Source of the DNA: Lytechinus pictus
Taxonomy: Eukaryota; Echinodermata; Echinoidea; Temnopleuroida; Toxopneustidae
Direction: 5' to 3'
DNA: 64,000 bases
Assembly (NCBI RefSeq): GCF_037042905.1
Contig: NW_026974140.1
Location: 11,109,001 to 11,173,000 of the forward strand
Part shown: positions 63,705 through 64,000 of the stretch, in pieces
Position numbering within the stretch: position 1 is the stretch's first letter
Layout of the letters: each line of letters starts with the position of its first letter
Notes under the pieces: generated by a model
What the model saw: the letters and a program-made list of their open reading frames with translations, nothing else
What the model was told of the DNA's origin: nothing
The model's database searches: none
Program-made: the position numbers and the translations under genes

Positions 63705-63770
63705 AAAAAGGGGCCTAAGCTTTCGATCCTAGCAGAATCTTCGTCGGAGGCAAAATGACAAACATATAAA
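63705..63770 (-). mobile_element. dispersed retroelement-type hairpin motif
   Basis: On the minus strand: TTTGCCTCCGACGAAGATTC, TGCTA, GGATCGAAAGCTTAGGCCCC. The stem GATTC/GGATC before GAAAG resembles the motif at 58680 in layout. Similar phrases are common at retroelement ends in animals. Confidence 0.35.
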
Positions 63771-64000
63771 GTGGAACAACCATAATATAGACCACAAACA
63801 AGCTACAGCAACACTAGAAACAAGGGGACAAAAGGGGCATTAGTGAGTAGAGAAGACCTTATATTAAATAATCTGCATTGGCGCGAGTGGAGTAGCTCAT
63901 GCACAATGACATTACATTTGCGGCCAATTTGAAATCACAATTTATTGGTAAAGTGATTTTCAGTCACAACTTTTAACAATTCATAACTCCCTCATGTCCG

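Overview
This is animal nuclear DNA. Genes are split into short exons with GT-AG introns. The intergenic and intronic DNA is AT-rich and crowded with foldback (MITE-like) elements, tRNA-derived SINEs and minisatellites. The repeat vocabulary (a SINE carrying the phrase GAGTGCAGCACAATGTGG, Harbinger-like foldbacks with TTTCATAAAG ends, GCGAGCGCGAAGCGCGAGC arrays) points to a marine deuterostome, most likely a sea urchin. The species cannot be named from the sequence alone.

Layout. (1) About 2.86-35.1 kb, plus strand: the 3' two thirds of a CEP135-type centriolar coiled-coil gene. Twenty coding exons sum to exactly 1,105 codons in one consistent frame; the N-terminal exons lie upstream of the window. 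(2) 46.95-47.24 kb, minus strand: an uninterrupted 93-codon TIMM8-type mitochondrial small Tim chaperone, with a CpG-rich putative promoter at about 47.3-47.42 kb. (3) 49.97-59.94 kb, plus strand: a seven-exon gene of 503 codons with two cyclic-nucleotide-binding domains, resembling CNBD2 (CRIS), a testis cAMP-binding protein. (4) 62.66-62.99 kb, minus strand: the last coding exon of an anionic Cys-loop (GABA/glycine-like) receptor with its M4 helix. CEP135 and CNBD2 both have centriole/sperm-flagellum associations, but nothing seen shows that the four genes work as a unit.

The rest is mostly mobile-element history, and it is unusually readable because many insertions can be compared with an empty site in the same window. 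Examples are a mariner-like MITE (TA duplication) inside a tandemly duplicated CEP135 exon, and a piggyBac-like MITE (TTAA) plus a Harbinger-like MITE (CTG) inside a 150-bp minisatellite. A 2.45-kb palindrome (TTTT) and a 2.9-kb element (TAGA) sit inside one copy of a 428-bp duplication. A 3.0-kb element with an 8-bp duplication (GCTGTATT) carries a GCGAGC array within a CNBD2 intron, and a three-deep nest lies at 35.4-37.2 kb.

The most distinctive observations are: a piggyBac-like MITE family whose two GC-rich subterminal palindromes vary together within each copy; the CEP135 exon amplified four times with a 20-base GT...AG spacer; a minisatellite whose every unit carries AGGTCA nuclear-receptor half-sites; and the GCGAGC arrays. 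No complete transposase, CRISPR array or bacterial-type operon was seen. Exon boundaries come from reading splice sites and phase, not from transcripts.
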